Shown in pieces: positions 9,062 through 17,929 of a stretch of DNA of 64,000 bases (positions are counted from its first letter, which is position 1; every line of letters begins with the position of its first letter). The notes under the pieces were generated by a model. It saw nothing but the letters and a program-made list of their open reading frames with translations. It was not told the origin of the DNA and did no database searches. The stretch covers positions 5,703 to 69,702 of the forward strand of contig CAZRYF010000016.1 in the NCBI GenBank assembly GCA_964604165.1, in the 5' to 3' direction. This DNA comes from JAYZDK01 sp964604165 (GTDB lineage: Bacteria > Myxococcota_A > UBA796 > CAJQPC01). The position numbers and the translations under genes are program-made.

Positions 9062-9502
9062 TCAAAGGGAGCTGCGGCTTCGGGCCACCAGGGTGATGTC
9101 CTCGATGCCGGCTTGGCGGGCAGTGAAGAGCACCTTGCGCACCACACGATAGGGAACCGAGGCATCGGCTCGCAGTTGCAGGCTCTCTCCCGGTCTTTGC
9201 TGGAGGGAACCGTAGATTTCGCGCACCAGGTCCTCGTCGTTTTCGAGATACCAGCGAACGCCCGTGCGTCGGGAGCCGTCCAGATAGATTCCATCCAGGG
9301 TGATGTCGACTGCCCGGGCGGGGTCAGCTGTAGCGTCATGGGCGCTCGTGGGCAGGACAAAACCGCGGTCGGATGGGCGGACCGCTGGGTCTGACGAATA
9401 GGAGAGCAGCAAGAACACCAGGATCACCGTGAGCACGTCCACCAGGGACACGAACCTCGGCGAGGCTCGCCTGCGGGGGCGGGCAGGGACCAAGCGTCTC
9501 AC
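9062..9502 (-). CDS. ExbD/TolR-type biopolymer transport protein
   Basis: 146 residues: basic N-terminus (MRRLVPARPRRR), one membrane helix SLVDVLTVILVFLLLSYSS, then a periplasmic domain. The Asp in SLVDVL is at the place of the conserved proton-carrying Asp of ExbD/TolR. The periplasmic part ends with RKVLFTARQAGIEDITLVAR, the typical ExbD beta-strand end. Its start overlaps the preceding exbD-like gene by 4 bp. Together with the upstream ExbB-like protein it should form a proton-driven motor feeding TonB-, Tol- or Agl-like machinery. The partner is not encoded nearby. Confidence 0.85.
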   Translation of the reverse strand: MRRLVPARPRRRASPRFVSLVDVLTVILVFLLLSYSSDPAVRPSDRGFVLPTSAHDATADPARAVDITLDGIYLDGSRRTGVRWYLENDEDLVREIYGSLQQRPGESLQLRADASVPYRVVRKVLFTARQAGIEDITLVARSRSSL

Positions 9503-9951
9503 CGCTGGCCTCCCAACGCGACTTCAGGAAAGAGCGGGCCGGCTGCATCGGAGCGCACGGCATCCATCACGTACACCACGCGCTGGACTGTCACGTCATC
9601 CGTGGGGACAATTCGGATGCGAGCGCGGCCCGGAGCCAGCCGCTTGATGGAGCGCAGTGCATCCTGAAGGCCGAGCAGGTCGAGGCCGTTTTCGTCATCC
9701 GTGAGCTGTGTTTCGTGTTTCTCCCTCTCGTCGGGGCTCGCGCGGATGTCGGTCCTGGAGATGGATGCGATGACATGGATTGTGGTGGGCGCAAGCTGTA
9801 CCACCAGCTCCTCCACCTCCCCTCCCATGGACTGGACCTGTCCAGTGGTGGGAAGCTGGAGCTTCATCCGAAGGCCCACCAGCTTCTGGGAGGAGGTTGT
9901 AAGCAAGAGAAATGGCAGCAAGAGAAACAGCAGCGAGGCCACCGCCAACAT
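9499..9951 (-). CDS. Second ExbD/TolR-like protein, lacking the membrane Asp
   Basis: 150 residues from ATG 9951. One hydrophobic helix (MLAVASLLFLLLPFLLLTT) is followed by a periplasmic ExbD-like domain ending IVPTDDVTVQRVVYVMDAVR. No Asp is found in the helix, where ExbD/TolR normally have one. The reading frame continues upstream (IPRDPTQGTAAS before the Met), and a CTG overlapping the stop of the ExbB-like gene (9990) would give a more usual N-terminus; there is no good ribosome site for either start. It sits between the ExbB-like and Asp-containing ExbD-like genes, so a mixed ExbD dimer is plausible. Confidence 0.75.
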   Translation of the reverse strand: MLAVASLLFLLLPFLLLTTSSQKLVGLRMKLQLPTTGQVQSMGGEVEELVVQLAPTTIHVIASISRTDIRASPDEREKHETQLTDDENGLDLLGLQDALRSIKRLAPGRARIRIVPTDDVTVQRVVYVMDAVRSDAAGPLFPEVALGGQR

Positions 9952-9986
9952 GGAGGCCGCCGTGCCTTGAGTGGGATCCCGGGGAA

Positions 9987-10610
9987 TCAGCTTGCGTTGG
10001 GACCAGGCGATGACGCCCTCTTGAGGGAGAGTGTGATGCGGCTGGCGGCGACCTCAATGTCCTCGAGCAGCAAGCCGGCCCGCGCCTCCAGCCATGCATG
10101 GAGTCCCATGGCGGGGATTCCGACCAACAGACCGTAGGCGGTGGTGGCCATGGCGGTGGAGATTCCCTCGGACAGCCGTGCAGCCCGCTCGGCAGAGGCT
10201 GCATCGCCCAAGCCGGTAAAGGCCAGGATCAACCCATAGACCGTGCCCAGCAGCCCCAGCATGGTGGCCAGGTTTGACACGGTGGCCAAGGCCCCGATGC
10301 GCCGTCGAATCTGCCCTTCTGCCCTGAGGCCCGTCGTGGACATTGCGTCCCAGGCAAGGTCGGGCTGGATCTCGGCGGCACCCGCCGAAAGAACATCTCC
10401 CAGGGGGGTGCCAGCAGCGGCCGTGGCTGCCTTTGAAAACTGACCGGAGTCGAGCATGGCACCGATGGCGTCGGAGTTCACACGCCACCGAAACCAAAGC
10501 AGCCAGGTCCGTTCCACAGTGATGGCCAGGGACAGGGCCAACAAGGTCGTGATCGCGTACATGAAGGCCGCACCGGGACCGGAGAAGGCATCAAGAAGGG
10601 TTGCGAGCAA
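9987..10610 (-). CDS. ExbB/TolQ/MotA-family proton channel protein
   Basis: 207 residues with three membrane helices: near the start (FMYAITTLLALSLAITVER), in the middle and at about 160 (AMATTAYGLLVGIPAMGLHAW). The segment ATVSNLATMLGLLGTVYGLI is the hallmark of TolQ/ExbB. The start is TTG at 10610, supported by GGAGG four to five bases before it. First gene of a three-gene operon with two ExbD-like genes. The complex would use proton flow to do work in the periplasm; which process it drives is not shown by the neighbours. Confidence 0.87.
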   Translation of the reverse strand: MLATLLDAFSGPGAAFMYAITTLLALSLAITVERTWLLWFRWRVNSDAIGAMLDSGQFSKAATAAAGTPLGDVLSAGAAEIQPDLAWDAMSTTGLRAEGQIRRRIGALATVSNLATMLGLLGTVYGLILAFTGLGDAASAERAARLSEGISTAMATTAYGLLVGIPAMGLHAWLEARAGLLLEDIEVAASRITLSLKRASSPGPNAS

Positions 10611-10938
10611 GGGGCCTCCGCGCTGGAGCCATTCTCTACTTGCAAGCGCCCGGAGGCAAGGTGCTCGCGCTCAATCTCCTAGCTCTCTCAGAGGGAGAGC
10701 CCCCCCCGCTAAGCCCTCACCGCAAGAAGAAATTGGAGGAGACGCTTTCGGTTTGCGAGGTTCAGGTCCGGCGGGGGGGGGAAACTTTCTCTCTCAAGGG
10801 CGGCCGTGCCTCGACCAACACCTCTTCTGCCAAGCTACAACACGCGGGCGTTTACAGCAACAGGAAACTTGATGCAGGAGGTTCCAACGTCGGAAAACCA
10901 GGGCAACTTGACCTGATTTTGAAATTTTCGCGTCGGGA
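10611..10938. other. Intergenic stretch, no gene seen
   Basis: 328 bp between the divergent-side ExbB gene start and the end of the response-regulator gene. A + strand frame covers it, but its protein has no recognisable fold and the DNA has long C and G runs, so I do not call it. The region holds the ribosome site and presumably the promoter of the ExbB operon (minus strand). A small hairpin with arms GCTCTC/GAGAGC lies at 10682-10700. No tRNA, tmRNA or RNase P signature was found. Confidence 0.5.
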
Positions 10939-11316
10939 TCAGCAGGCGGCGGATTGGTCTTCGGAGTCGATCTGTTGAATGAGATCGGCCAGGTGGGTCA
11001 GCGAGAAGGGCTTTCGAAGTACTTCTCTTGCGTGACGGCCCGCGAGGGAATCCGAGACTTGCTCCGCGTCGTGTCCTGTGGAAACCAGGACCTTTGTCTC
11101 GGGGGATTTCCGCCGGAAGAAATCCACGACATCCCGGCCGGTGATACCCGCCATGGTCCAGTCCACCAGGGCAATCTCGATGGTTCCGTCCCGGGCCGCC
11201 TCGATGGCTTCCCGCCCAGAGGATGCGCGCACGATGTCATGCCCCTGGCCCGCCAGGTACTCGGCGAGCACATCGAGGATTGTACGGTCGTCATCAACGA
11301 CAAGAAGTCGGGCCAT
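10939..11316 (-). CDS. Single-domain response regulator (CheY-like receiver)
   Basis: 125 residues from ATG 11316 (AAGGA six bases upstream supports this over an in-frame start at 11337). All receiver landmarks are present: acidic pair in LVVDDDRTI, phospho-acceptor Asp in ALVDWTMAG, Ser/Thr in LVSTGHD, and Lys in LRKPFSL. There is no output domain, so it works by protein contact or as a phosphorelay member. No histidine kinase is adjacent; the only kinase in the window (42943-44475) already has its own regulator. It is separated from the ExbB operon by about 330 bp. Confidence 0.87.
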   Translation of the reverse strand: MARLLVVDDDRTILDVLAEYLAGQGHDIVRASSGREAIEAARDGTIEIALVDWTMAGITGRDVVDFFRRKSPETKVLVSTGHDAEQVSDSLAGRHAREVLRKPFSLTHLADLIQQIDSEDQSAAC

Positions 11317-11355
11317 CGAACGTCCTTGCACGATCACGTTACCATTTCAGGCCGA

Positions 11356-11940
11356 TCACGGACAGGGAACGGTGGAATCCGCCGGGTCTGGAACCGCGGT
11401 GACGGACGTCGTTGTGGTCAGCAATCGACCCCCGGAATCCGTGGCCTCCATTTTCAACGTGACCGGAGCACACGCGAGGAGCTCGGGCGGTGTGTCCAGC
11501 TCCCCTTCCGCAAGTGCCTGGACGCCGAGAAATCCGTACATTCCTGGATAATGGCCGCAGCAGCTTCCTGGGTCATCCACCAGTGCCACCCGGTAGGTGT
11601 TGTCGGACACAAGGGTCTCGCTTTGGTCATGGGTGATGGTGAAATGAAGCGTCACGATGTTCCTTGTGCCACAGACTCGAGCACTTCCAAGCATGTGCCA
11701 GCCACCCTGGGGTCCATGCACCATGGTGAGGGGCGCATTGTTGTCTAGATCCTCCCATTCGAACTCCCCGGTGCCAATTGTCACCGAGGGTTCCTCGCAT
11801 CGACAGGCCGGGGCAATGGTGCCGAGTTGGATGCCCGTGTCCGCTGGAGACGCTGTGTCGCAGGAGGCGACAGAGTCTTCTGTGTCGTCCGAAATCGGCG
11901 CAGATTCTCGGTCAAGACATGCGAGAAGGATCCAGATCAT
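11356..11940 (-). CDS. Small lipoprotein, unknown function
   Basis: 194 residues from ATG 11940. The leader is extremely short: MIWILLAC places the lipobox Cys at residue 8, with no basic residue before it. A Ser/Thr/Asp linker (DDTEDSVASCDTASPADTG) follows, then a mature region with scattered Cys (CRCEEPS, GSCCGHYPG). No known domain is recognised. A GTG two codons upstream is an alternative start. The gene lies 11 bp after the alpha/beta-hydrolase lipoprotein gene and is probably in the same transcript. Confidence 0.7.
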   Translation of the reverse strand: MIWILLACLDRESAPISDDTEDSVASCDTASPADTGIQLGTIAPACRCEEPSVTIGTGEFEWEDLDNNAPLTMVHGPQGGWHMLGSARVCGTRNIVTLHFTITHDQSETLVSDNTYRVALVDDPGSCCGHYPGMYGFLGVQALAEGELDTPPELLACAPVTLKMEATDSGGRLLTTTTSVTAVPDPADSTVPCP

Positions 11941-11951
11941 GGCCACGCAGT

Positions 11952-13136
11952 CTACCCTCCGTCGCGCAGAGTTGTGTCCAGGTCGTTGTCCCAATTCTCG
12001 TTGTGGGTCCGGTCCCCCAGCTCCAAGACAGCTGCGCTTAGCAGGTGCGTGAGAGCGTGTGGGGTGGGGGCCAGGTCGCCGGGGTCGTCCAAGCGGACTC
12101 CTTGCCCGGCGGGTTGTTCCACCCACAGCTCGCTGTAGGTGGAGTCAGGCAGCAGTCGGGTCCACGCGCCTTTCGAGTCAAACACCTGGGCAAGCCCGAA
12201 CACGTGGGGCGAATCGTCAATGTGCTGGGCGTGATCGGTTTCGCCCCCGAGGATGATGACCCCCATATCGGGTTGCCTGGCCACTGCCCCCGGCGCCAGT
12301 CGGCTGGCGTCTCGCCAGGCAAACCAGTCCAGGGCTTCTTGTTCTTCCTGGCGGCCGGGGTTCGGGGAGAGAGCACGCACAAGAGAGGGGGAGTGCAGGC
12401 GCCCTTCCTCCAGCAAGAGTCCCTCAAAAACTGGCTCATCCTCTCCTGGAAGTCCGTCGTTGTCTCGATCCAAGAAGGGAGGAGACGCGTCCACCAGTTG
12501 GTCGTAGGCCATTTCGCAGACAAGACCATCTCCATCCAGCGCCGAGAAGCCACACTCGCCTCGCTCGGGATCCCGCAGCTCGGTGAGTAGGAATTGAGGA
12601 CCTGCAGGCGTCTCCCAGACCACGAGGCCTGCGACTTTCGGTACGTCCACGTCGGAATCGGCCAGGGTCGCCACCGCCAGGTTTCCACCGTTGCTTCGGC
12701 CGATGAGCACCACAGGGAGGGGGCCCTCTACGTTCAGCATTTCAAGGAGGGTGACTCCCTCAGTGTTCGGTGTGCTGCCCCCGGCAAATCGAAGAGCCGC
12801 GCCCACCGCCTGCCGAGAACCAGCGCCGTGGTAGTCCATTTCGCCGCCGGTCGTGGGAGAACCTTCCCCTCCAGGCAGCTCCACATGCACCTGAACCAGT
12901 CCCACATCCTGGCGAAGGAGGTGGTCTCCACTGGCGGGAAGTTGGTTGGGAGAGAACCCCCCGGGCAAGACCACGCCCACGACACGAGGCAGATCAACCG
13001 GGCTCTCGAAGAGGACTTCCAGTGCCACATCCTCCACCAGAAGCAACTCGCGCACCGCCTCGGGCGCGGGGCGGCAGCCACCGATGACCGTGGCCAGTAG
13101 CATGGCCAGGGGTGGGGCGTGGGTCGTGGTAGTCAT
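11952..13136 (-). CDS. Lipoprotein with alpha/beta-hydrolase-like fold
   Basis: 394 residues from ATG 13136. Leader MTTTTHAPPLAMLLATVIGGC ends in a lipobox Cys. The mature protein has VVLPGGFSPN, VVLIGRSNGGNLA (a G-x-S-x-G nucleophile elbow), and late in the protein GGETDHAQHIDDSP, a plausible acid/His segment, so an esterase or peptidase-like hydrolase is likely. An inserted DRDNDGLPGEDE loop resembles an EF-hand or Ca-binding loop. A longer frame to 13322 would overlap the divergent lon-like gene and its promoter, so I reject it. Substrate unknown. Confidence 0.72.
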   Translation of the reverse strand: MTTTTHAPPLAMLLATVIGGCRPAPEAVRELLLVEDVALEVLFESPVDLPRVVGVVLPGGFSPNQLPASGDHLLRQDVGLVQVHVELPGGEGSPTTGGEMDYHGAGSRQAVGAALRFAGGSTPNTEGVTLLEMLNVEGPLPVVLIGRSNGGNLAVATLADSDVDVPKVAGLVVWETPAGPQFLLTELRDPERGECGFSALDGDGLVCEMAYDQLVDASPPFLDRDNDGLPGEDEPVFEGLLLEEGRLHSPSLVRALSPNPGRQEEQEALDWFAWRDASRLAPGAVARQPDMGVIILGGETDHAQHIDDSPHVFGLAQVFDSKGAWTRLLPDSTYSELWVEQPAGQGVRLDDPGDLAPTPHALTHLLSAAVLELGDRTHNENWDNDLDTTLRDGG

Positions 13137-13191
13137 CAAGTGTGCGCTCCCACGCCGAGTCTTGCCAGACTTGGTGCCATTCGCAAGCCCC

Positions 13192-15582
13192 ATGACCAAG
13201 ATTCTCTCCCCACTGCCAGTGGAATTGCTTCGACGAAGAGTCGACCCGAACGAGTTGGGATTCTCCTGCACATCGGAGCTTGCGACCGCAGACATCATCA
13301 TCGGGCAGGAGCGGGCCCTCAAGGCGATTCACCGGGCCATGGCCGTGGATGGCCCCGGATTCAACCTTTTTGCGGTGGGGCTGGCCCGCACGGGACGACA
13401 GGCCACGGTGCGGAAGATCTTCGATGAACTCAAGCCGCGGCGACGGCGGCGGCGGGACTTTGTCTTCGTCCAGAACCTGGAGAACACCGCTCGTCCCCGG
13501 GTGCTGGTGTTGCCGGTGGGGCGGGCCGACGAGCTGCGCCAGGACCTGCATGATCTGCGCCGCCGCCTGCCAACGGTCATCAAGAACCTGTTGGACCAGG
13601 AGGTGCTTCGTAAAGCGCGGGAGATGGCCTCTCTTCACCAGGAAATCGATACCCGCACAGCCTACGTGGAGCTGGGTGGATTGGCAGGGGAATACGGCCT
13701 TACCCTGGGAAGCATTGGGGAAGGAGGCGAGGCAAGACCAGCCTTGTTCTACGTCCACGAAGAACAGCCCCTCTCCCGGGCTGCCCTGCGGGTCGGCGTG
13801 GAGACCGGCGAGGTGCAACTGGATCGGCCTTCGGAAGAGGTCGCCAGTGCTTTCGACACCATGAGCAAGGTGCTCGCCATGCGCATGGCGGAGCTCTCCC
13901 AGGTGGCCCTGGAGCGACAGCGTGAGGTGTTGCGGTTGCAGCGGCGCGGAATCTTCGAGGGCCTGCGGCCTGTGTTTGAGCCCCTGCGGAAGCGGTTTAC
14001 CCCGGCGCGTTCTTGGCTCACTACCTTGCAGCGGGCGGTCTCCCACTCTTTCCATGTCTTCTCCGAGGGACCGGAAGCGGGGGTGTCGGATGAGCAGGCG
14101 CTCCTGGAGGCGTTCTACCCCAACATCATCCACCGGGGAGCACGCACCCAGAAGGCACCGGTCATTGTGGTGGCGGATCCCAGCTTTGCCAACGTGATGG
14201 GGGGCGTGGATATGGGGCTCGGTGAGGGCTCTCCCACCGCAGGCTTCTCCCGGCTGCGGGCAGGTGCACTGCTGGATGCAGATGGCGGCTACCTCATTCT
14301 CAATGCCCGGGCGCTGCTAGAGGAGCCCCTGACTTGGCGGGCCCTGAAGCGGGCCCTGGTGGGGTCCCAATGGGAGGTTCGAAACCCCGAGACGCTCACG
14401 GGCGGAGCGGTGGCCCCGATTCGCGCGGAGCCGGTGCCCCTGGACGTCAAGGTGGTGCTGCTGGGCGATCCGGGGGTGTACGAGATGTTGCGGTCCCGGG
14501 ACCCGGAGTTTCAGAACCTGTTCAAGATCAAGGCGGAGTTTTCCCCGCAGGTGGACTTCACGGAGGAGACCCTCGGGCAGTACGGTCAAATCATCGCCCG
14601 CATGGTGGCTGACTCCGGGCTGAAACACCTGGATCATGAAGCGGTGGCCCGGTTGGTGGAGGAGGCTATCCGACACGGGGGAAGGGGGGGGCAGATCTCA
14701 GCGCGGTTTGAGAGGATCAAGGACGTCGTGCGCGAGGCCGGGCAGGTGGCTGAGGGAGGGGTGGTGCACAGGCGTGATCTGGAGCGGGCCCTCTGGGAGC
14801 GGGAGGAGCGCGTGGAGCTCTCCCGCGTGCGAATGGACCGCGCCATTCGCGAGGGTCGGATCCGCATTCAAGTATCGGGAGAGGTCGTGGGCCAGGTCAA
14901 CGCCCTTGCGGTCTACCACACGGGGGATCTGGACTTTGGGCGGGCCTTTCGGGTCACAGCCCAGGTGGGCGCTGGCAGGGGTGGGGTGGCCTCCATCGAG
15001 CGCGAGGTGGGAATGTCCGGCCGAACCCACGACAAGGGGATGCGGATTCTCACAGGGTTTCTTCGGGGTCACTTCGCTCGCACGCGCACTCTGGCCATGA
15101 AAGCATCCATTTGCTTTGAGCAGTCGTATGTGCGGATCGATGGTGACTCGGCCTCTGCCGCTGAGCTTCTCGCTTTGCTCTCTGCCATTTCCCGGGTACC
15201 CCTGCGCCAGTCCATGGCGATCACCGGTTCTGTGGATCAGTTCGGATTTGTGCAGGCCATTGGTGGCGTGAACGAAAAGATCGAGGGGTTCTTTCGGACT
15301 TGCCGGGAAGGGGGGCTCACCGGGGATCAGGGAGTTTTGATCCCTGAAACCAACGTGTCGGATCTCATGCTCTCCCAGGAAGTGTGCGATGCGTGCGCCG
15401 CGGGCGACTTTCAAGTGTGGCCTGTTTCTCGGGTGGAGGAGGCGCTGGCGCTCTTGACCGGACGGCCGGTGGCATCGGCTGCAGACCCGGACTCCTGGGA
15501 AGAAGGAGGCGTTTTTGCATTGGTAGCGGCAGCGCTGGAAGAAATGGAGACCACCGTGCGCAAGGCCAGCCGCGGGAAGTAA
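13192..15582 (+). CDS. Lon-family (S16) ATP-dependent protease, LonB/AAA_32 type
   Basis: 796 residues from ATG 13192. The N-terminal two thirds follow the AAA_32 Lon architecture (ADGGYLILNARALL, LDVKVVLLGDPGVYEML, DPEFQNLFKIKAEFS). The C-terminal protease domain has Ser653 in DGDSASAAEL and Lys696 in GGVNEKIEGFF, 43 residues apart as in classical Lon. The P-loop is altered: residues 63-71 read GLARTGRQA instead of GxxGxGK[ST], so ATP binding may be weakened or done differently. A 55-bp gap separates it from the divergent hydrolase gene and must hold both promoters. It is convergent with the ASH lipoprotein gene 8 bp away. Cytoplasmic protein turnover is the expected role. Confidence 0.87.
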   Translation: MTKILSPLPVELLRRRVDPNELGFSCTSELATADIIIGQERALKAIHRAMAVDGPGFNLFAVGLARTGRQATVRKIFDELKPRRRRRRDFVFVQNLENTARPRVLVLPVGRADELRQDLHDLRRRLPTVIKNLLDQEVLRKAREMASLHQEIDTRTAYVELGGLAGEYGLTLGSIGEGGEARPALFYVHEEQPLSRAALRVGVETGEVQLDRPSEEVASAFDTMSKVLAMRMAELSQVALERQREVLRLQRRGIFEGLRPVFEPLRKRFTPARSWLTTLQRAVSHSFHVFSEGPEAGVSDEQALLEAFYPNIIHRGARTQKAPVIVVADPSFANVMGGVDMGLGEGSPTAGFSRLRAGALLDADGGYLILNARALLEEPLTWRALKRALVGSQWEVRNPETLTGGAVAPIRAEPVPLDVKVVLLGDPGVYEMLRSRDPEFQNLFKIKAEFSPQVDFTEETLGQYGQIIARMVADSGLKHLDHEAVARLVEEAIRHGGRGGQISARFERIKDVVREAGQVAEGGVVHRRDLERALWEREERVELSRVRMDRAIREGRIRIQVSGEVVGQVNALAVYHTGDLDFGRAFRVTAQVGAGRGGVASIEREVGMSGRTHDKGMRILTGFLRGHFARTRTLAMKASICFEQSYVRIDGDSASAAELLALLSAISRVPLRQSMAITGSVDQFGFVQAIGGVNEKIEGFFRTCREGGLTGDQGVLIPETNVSDLMLSQEVCDACAAGDFQVWPVSRVEEALALLTGRPVASAADPDSWEEGGVFALVAAALEEMETTVRKASRGK

Positions 15583-15590
15583 GAGCGCCG

Positions 15591-16310
15591 CTACTCGCAG
15601 GTCTCGTTGGGGTCCTCATAGGCGAGCAGGCTCAGACTGCTGACGACCACGGGATGGGTCGGGTCGTTGGAGGCCACTTGCAGGACCCCCTCGTAGGCTC
15701 CTCCTGCCTGGGGAGTGGCCAGGATCTCCAGCGTCGCAGTGCCACCCGGTTCCACCGATTCGGCGGAGGAATCGACGAGGGAAAAGCTCCCGCTCACAGT
15801 GACTGAGTCAATTTCCAGGGACTCCTCTCCCGGGTTCTCCAATGTGGCGACCTGGCGGAGATCGCAATGAATCGGCCGGAATCCAAAGTCCACAGACTCC
15901 GGGGACAGGCTTGCCACGGGAGCCACCCCGGCTCCGGTAAACCTGACCAGTTGCTCCCCGTTGGGGACCAGCCAGGCTTCCCAGCTCGCGTTGGTTGTGG
16001 GGGCAAAGGTGACCTGGATGTCCAAGACATCGCCATCCTCCAGATCCACGAGGGCGGGGGCATCCGTGGTGAACACCGCCTCGTCACCTACGACCCGATC
16101 CAGGCCGGCAATCACCAGGGTCTGTTCACCGGAGTTCCGTGCGCTGATGGTGCGGGAAGACGTTCCATCCTGGAGGACCGAGAGAGAGCCAAAATCGACT
16201 TCTGCGGGCAGCACCACCAGCCGGCCCTCCCTGGGCGGCGGGCCAGCGGAGTCGTCTTCGCCTGGGCCGAAGGGCTCACAGGCCGCAAGTAGGAGGAGCG
16301 TCCCCAGCAT
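15591..16310 (-). CDS. ASH/HYDIN-type (choice-of-anchor D) lipoprotein
   Basis: 239 residues. Leader MLGTLLLLAAC puts the lipobox Cys at residue 11, with no basic residue. Two Ig-like ASH units follow: VDFGSLSVLQDGTSSRTIS with NSGEQTLVIAGL, and VDFGFRPIHCDLRQVATL with NPGEESLEIDSVTV. The VDFG...NxGxxxLxI pattern is characteristic. Such lipoproteins are thought to be surface or periplasmic adhesive/structural proteins. It starts 26 bp after the caspase stop on the same strand and is likely the last gene of the lnt-sigma-caspase operon. Confidence 0.78.
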   Translation of the reverse strand: MLGTLLLLAACEPFGPGEDDSAGPPPREGRLVVLPAEVDFGSLSVLQDGTSSRTISARNSGEQTLVIAGLDRVVGDEAVFTTDAPALVDLEDGDVLDIQVTFAPTTNASWEAWLVPNGEQLVRFTGAGVAPVASLSPESVDFGFRPIHCDLRQVATLENPGEESLEIDSVTVSGSFSLVDSSAESVEPGGTATLEILATPQAGGAYEGVLQVASNDPTHPVVVSSLSLLAYEDPNETCE

Positions 16311-16336
16311 GGACCCACGGTACCTCGTGCAGTGGG

Positions 16337-17929
16337 TCAGCGCAGGTGGGTCCCCAGGGTGAGTCCATGTTCCAGGGAGGAGGTCCAGACGTCTGCGTAG
16401 GGGTAGGGAACGCCCCGGAACTCGTACCGCAGCACCAGGTCTCTGCGGTGGCTAAGGGGCATAGCAAGCTGGGCAGCCACACCCGGGGCCAGGGTTGTCG
16501 TTGCCTGGCGATGGGGGCCGCCCTGGTCCTCAAAAAAGCGCCAGGGAACGACCCATTCCACCTGTGGACCCACCCGGAACCGCCGGCCAGGAGCACCCAA
16601 CGGAGCGACCATCCCGAGGGCCGCGGCCCCGGATTGAACGGTCGTGAGGGGTCCCTGCTCCTCGACGATTCCGCTCCCATAGGTGGCTCGGAGTCGAATC
16701 GAAGGGGACATCCAGGACGGCCCGACAGTCAGCCACTTGTGGGCTTGGACCTCCAGGGACACGGGGTTCATCACCCCTGCGCCGGGTCCGTGGCGAAGCA
16801 CGGCGCCCGCGGCCAGTCCCACCTCAGATTCGAAAAGCAGATCCTCGGCCCGGTAGGTTTTTCCTGCCTCCAGGCGAACGCGCCGTCGAACCAGCGTCTG
16901 GTTCTGGGCGTCTCGAATCTCGATGACATGGGCGCCGGGGGCCACATCGATCACGTCGGGCAGCACCCCCCGGGGCTGGCCATCCACCAGGACCGCCCCC
17001 TTGGCGAGAATGGCGTCGGCCGCGGTCAGTAGTGCCCGTTCAGCGTGACTCCGGGTGGAATCGTTCCCGGCAAGGTAGATCTTCTCCCGGCCCACAATAC
17101 GGAATTCGGCTCGCGGAACCTGCATCCCGCCCGTGTGTTCGATGGTGGCGTCCCGCGCCCAGTCGTGGGCTTCCGTCACATCTACCAGGCCGTCTCGATC
17201 CAGATCCGCGGTGCGGGCAGAGTCTGTCAGGGCATCAATGAGAAAGTGCGTGTAGACCCCGTTTTCCAATTTGGGGTCCTCCATGGCTGGCTGGTAATAC
17301 TGGGCGGCGTACAGCCGGGCCTCGGATTCACTGACGTTTCGCAGACTGCGGGGTGGAGGCGGATCCCCTTTCAGTCCAGCAAGCAGCTTGGAGGTCTCGC
17401 TGCCCAGGGAGGACTTGTCCCGGCCATTGTGGCAGGTGTCCAGGACCAGTACCCTGCGCCGGGCATCCACCGCCCCCACGGTCTCCTCCAGCCAGTCCAC
17501 CGCCAAGCCTGTCTCTTTCGCCTTGGAGAGCACCCCGTCGGAGGGCAAGAACCACAAGCGAGTGCCCTCCGTGGGGTCCAGGGTCAGGGTGCCGTGTCCC
17601 GACATGTACAGCAGAAAGGTGTCATCTCGCTGGAGGCCGGAGGTGGCCTCATGGATCGCTGTCTCGATCTGGGTTCGGCTGGCGGTCTTTTGCGTGTCGA
17701 GTACGCGCACGTGGTCAAACCCGGCGTCTCCCCCCAACGCAGCGGCCAGGTCTCGAGCGTCCTTTCCCGAAAAGCGCAGGGGGGCCAACTCCGGGTCTCC
17801 GTAGTTGTCCACGCCGACCAGCAGGGCGACGCGGCGGGGGGCGTAGGCCGTCTCCAGGTCCGCCGGTGTCGGCGTGGAACCCAGGCTGCCGGCCAGGGCC
17901 ACGGGCAGAAAGAGAAGAGAACCAATCAT
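16337..17929 (-). CDS. Exported caspase-family (C14) protease with PEGA and barrel-like regions
   Basis: 530 residues. A short leader (MIGSLLFLPVALAGS) precedes a caspase p20 domain: RRVALLVGVDNYG, His112 in LYMSGHG, Cys166 in VLDTCHNG. A p10-like region with an EF-hand-type loop (DLDRDGLVDVTE, 242-253) follows. Residues 311-360 look like a PEGA domain (VLVDGQPRGVLPDVIDVAPG). The last 160 residues alternate short beta-like strands and Gly and end GLTLGTHLR, which could be an outer-membrane barrel or beta domain. ATG overlaps the stop of the preceding gene (ATGA). Proteolytic specificity would be Arg/Lys or Asp; this cannot be told. Operon context with a sigma factor suggests regulated action in the envelope. 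Confidence 0.83.
   Translation of the reverse strand: MIGSLLFLPVALAGSLGSTPTPADLETAYAPRRVALLVGVDNYGDPELAPLRFSGKDARDLAAALGGDAGFDHVRVLDTQKTASRTQIETAIHEATSGLQRDDTFLLYMSGHGTLTLDPTEGTRLWFLPSDGVLSKAKETGLAVDWLEETVGAVDARRRVLVLDTCHNGRDKSSLGSETSKLLAGLKGDPPPPRSLRNVSESEARLYAAQYYQPAMEDPKLENGVYTHFLIDALTDSARTADLDRDGLVDVTEAHDWARDATIEHTGGMQVPRAEFRIVGREKIYLAGNDSTRSHAERALLTAADAILAKGAVLVDGQPRGVLPDVIDVAPGAHVIEIRDAQNQTLVRRRVRLEAGKTYRAEDLLFESEVGLAAGAVLRHGPGAGVMNPVSLEVQAHKWLTVGPSWMSPSIRLRATYGSGIVEEQGPLTTVQSGAAALGMVAPLGAPGRRFRVGPQVEWVVPWRFFEDQGGPHRQATTTLAPGVAAQLAMPLSHRRDLVLRYEFRGVPYPYADVWTSSLEHGLTLGTHLR

Noticed and set aside
10601..10978. 125-codon + strand frame in the ExbB upstream region
   Set aside because: Long G/C runs, no ribosome site or domain, and overlaps the start of the opposite exbB-like gene.
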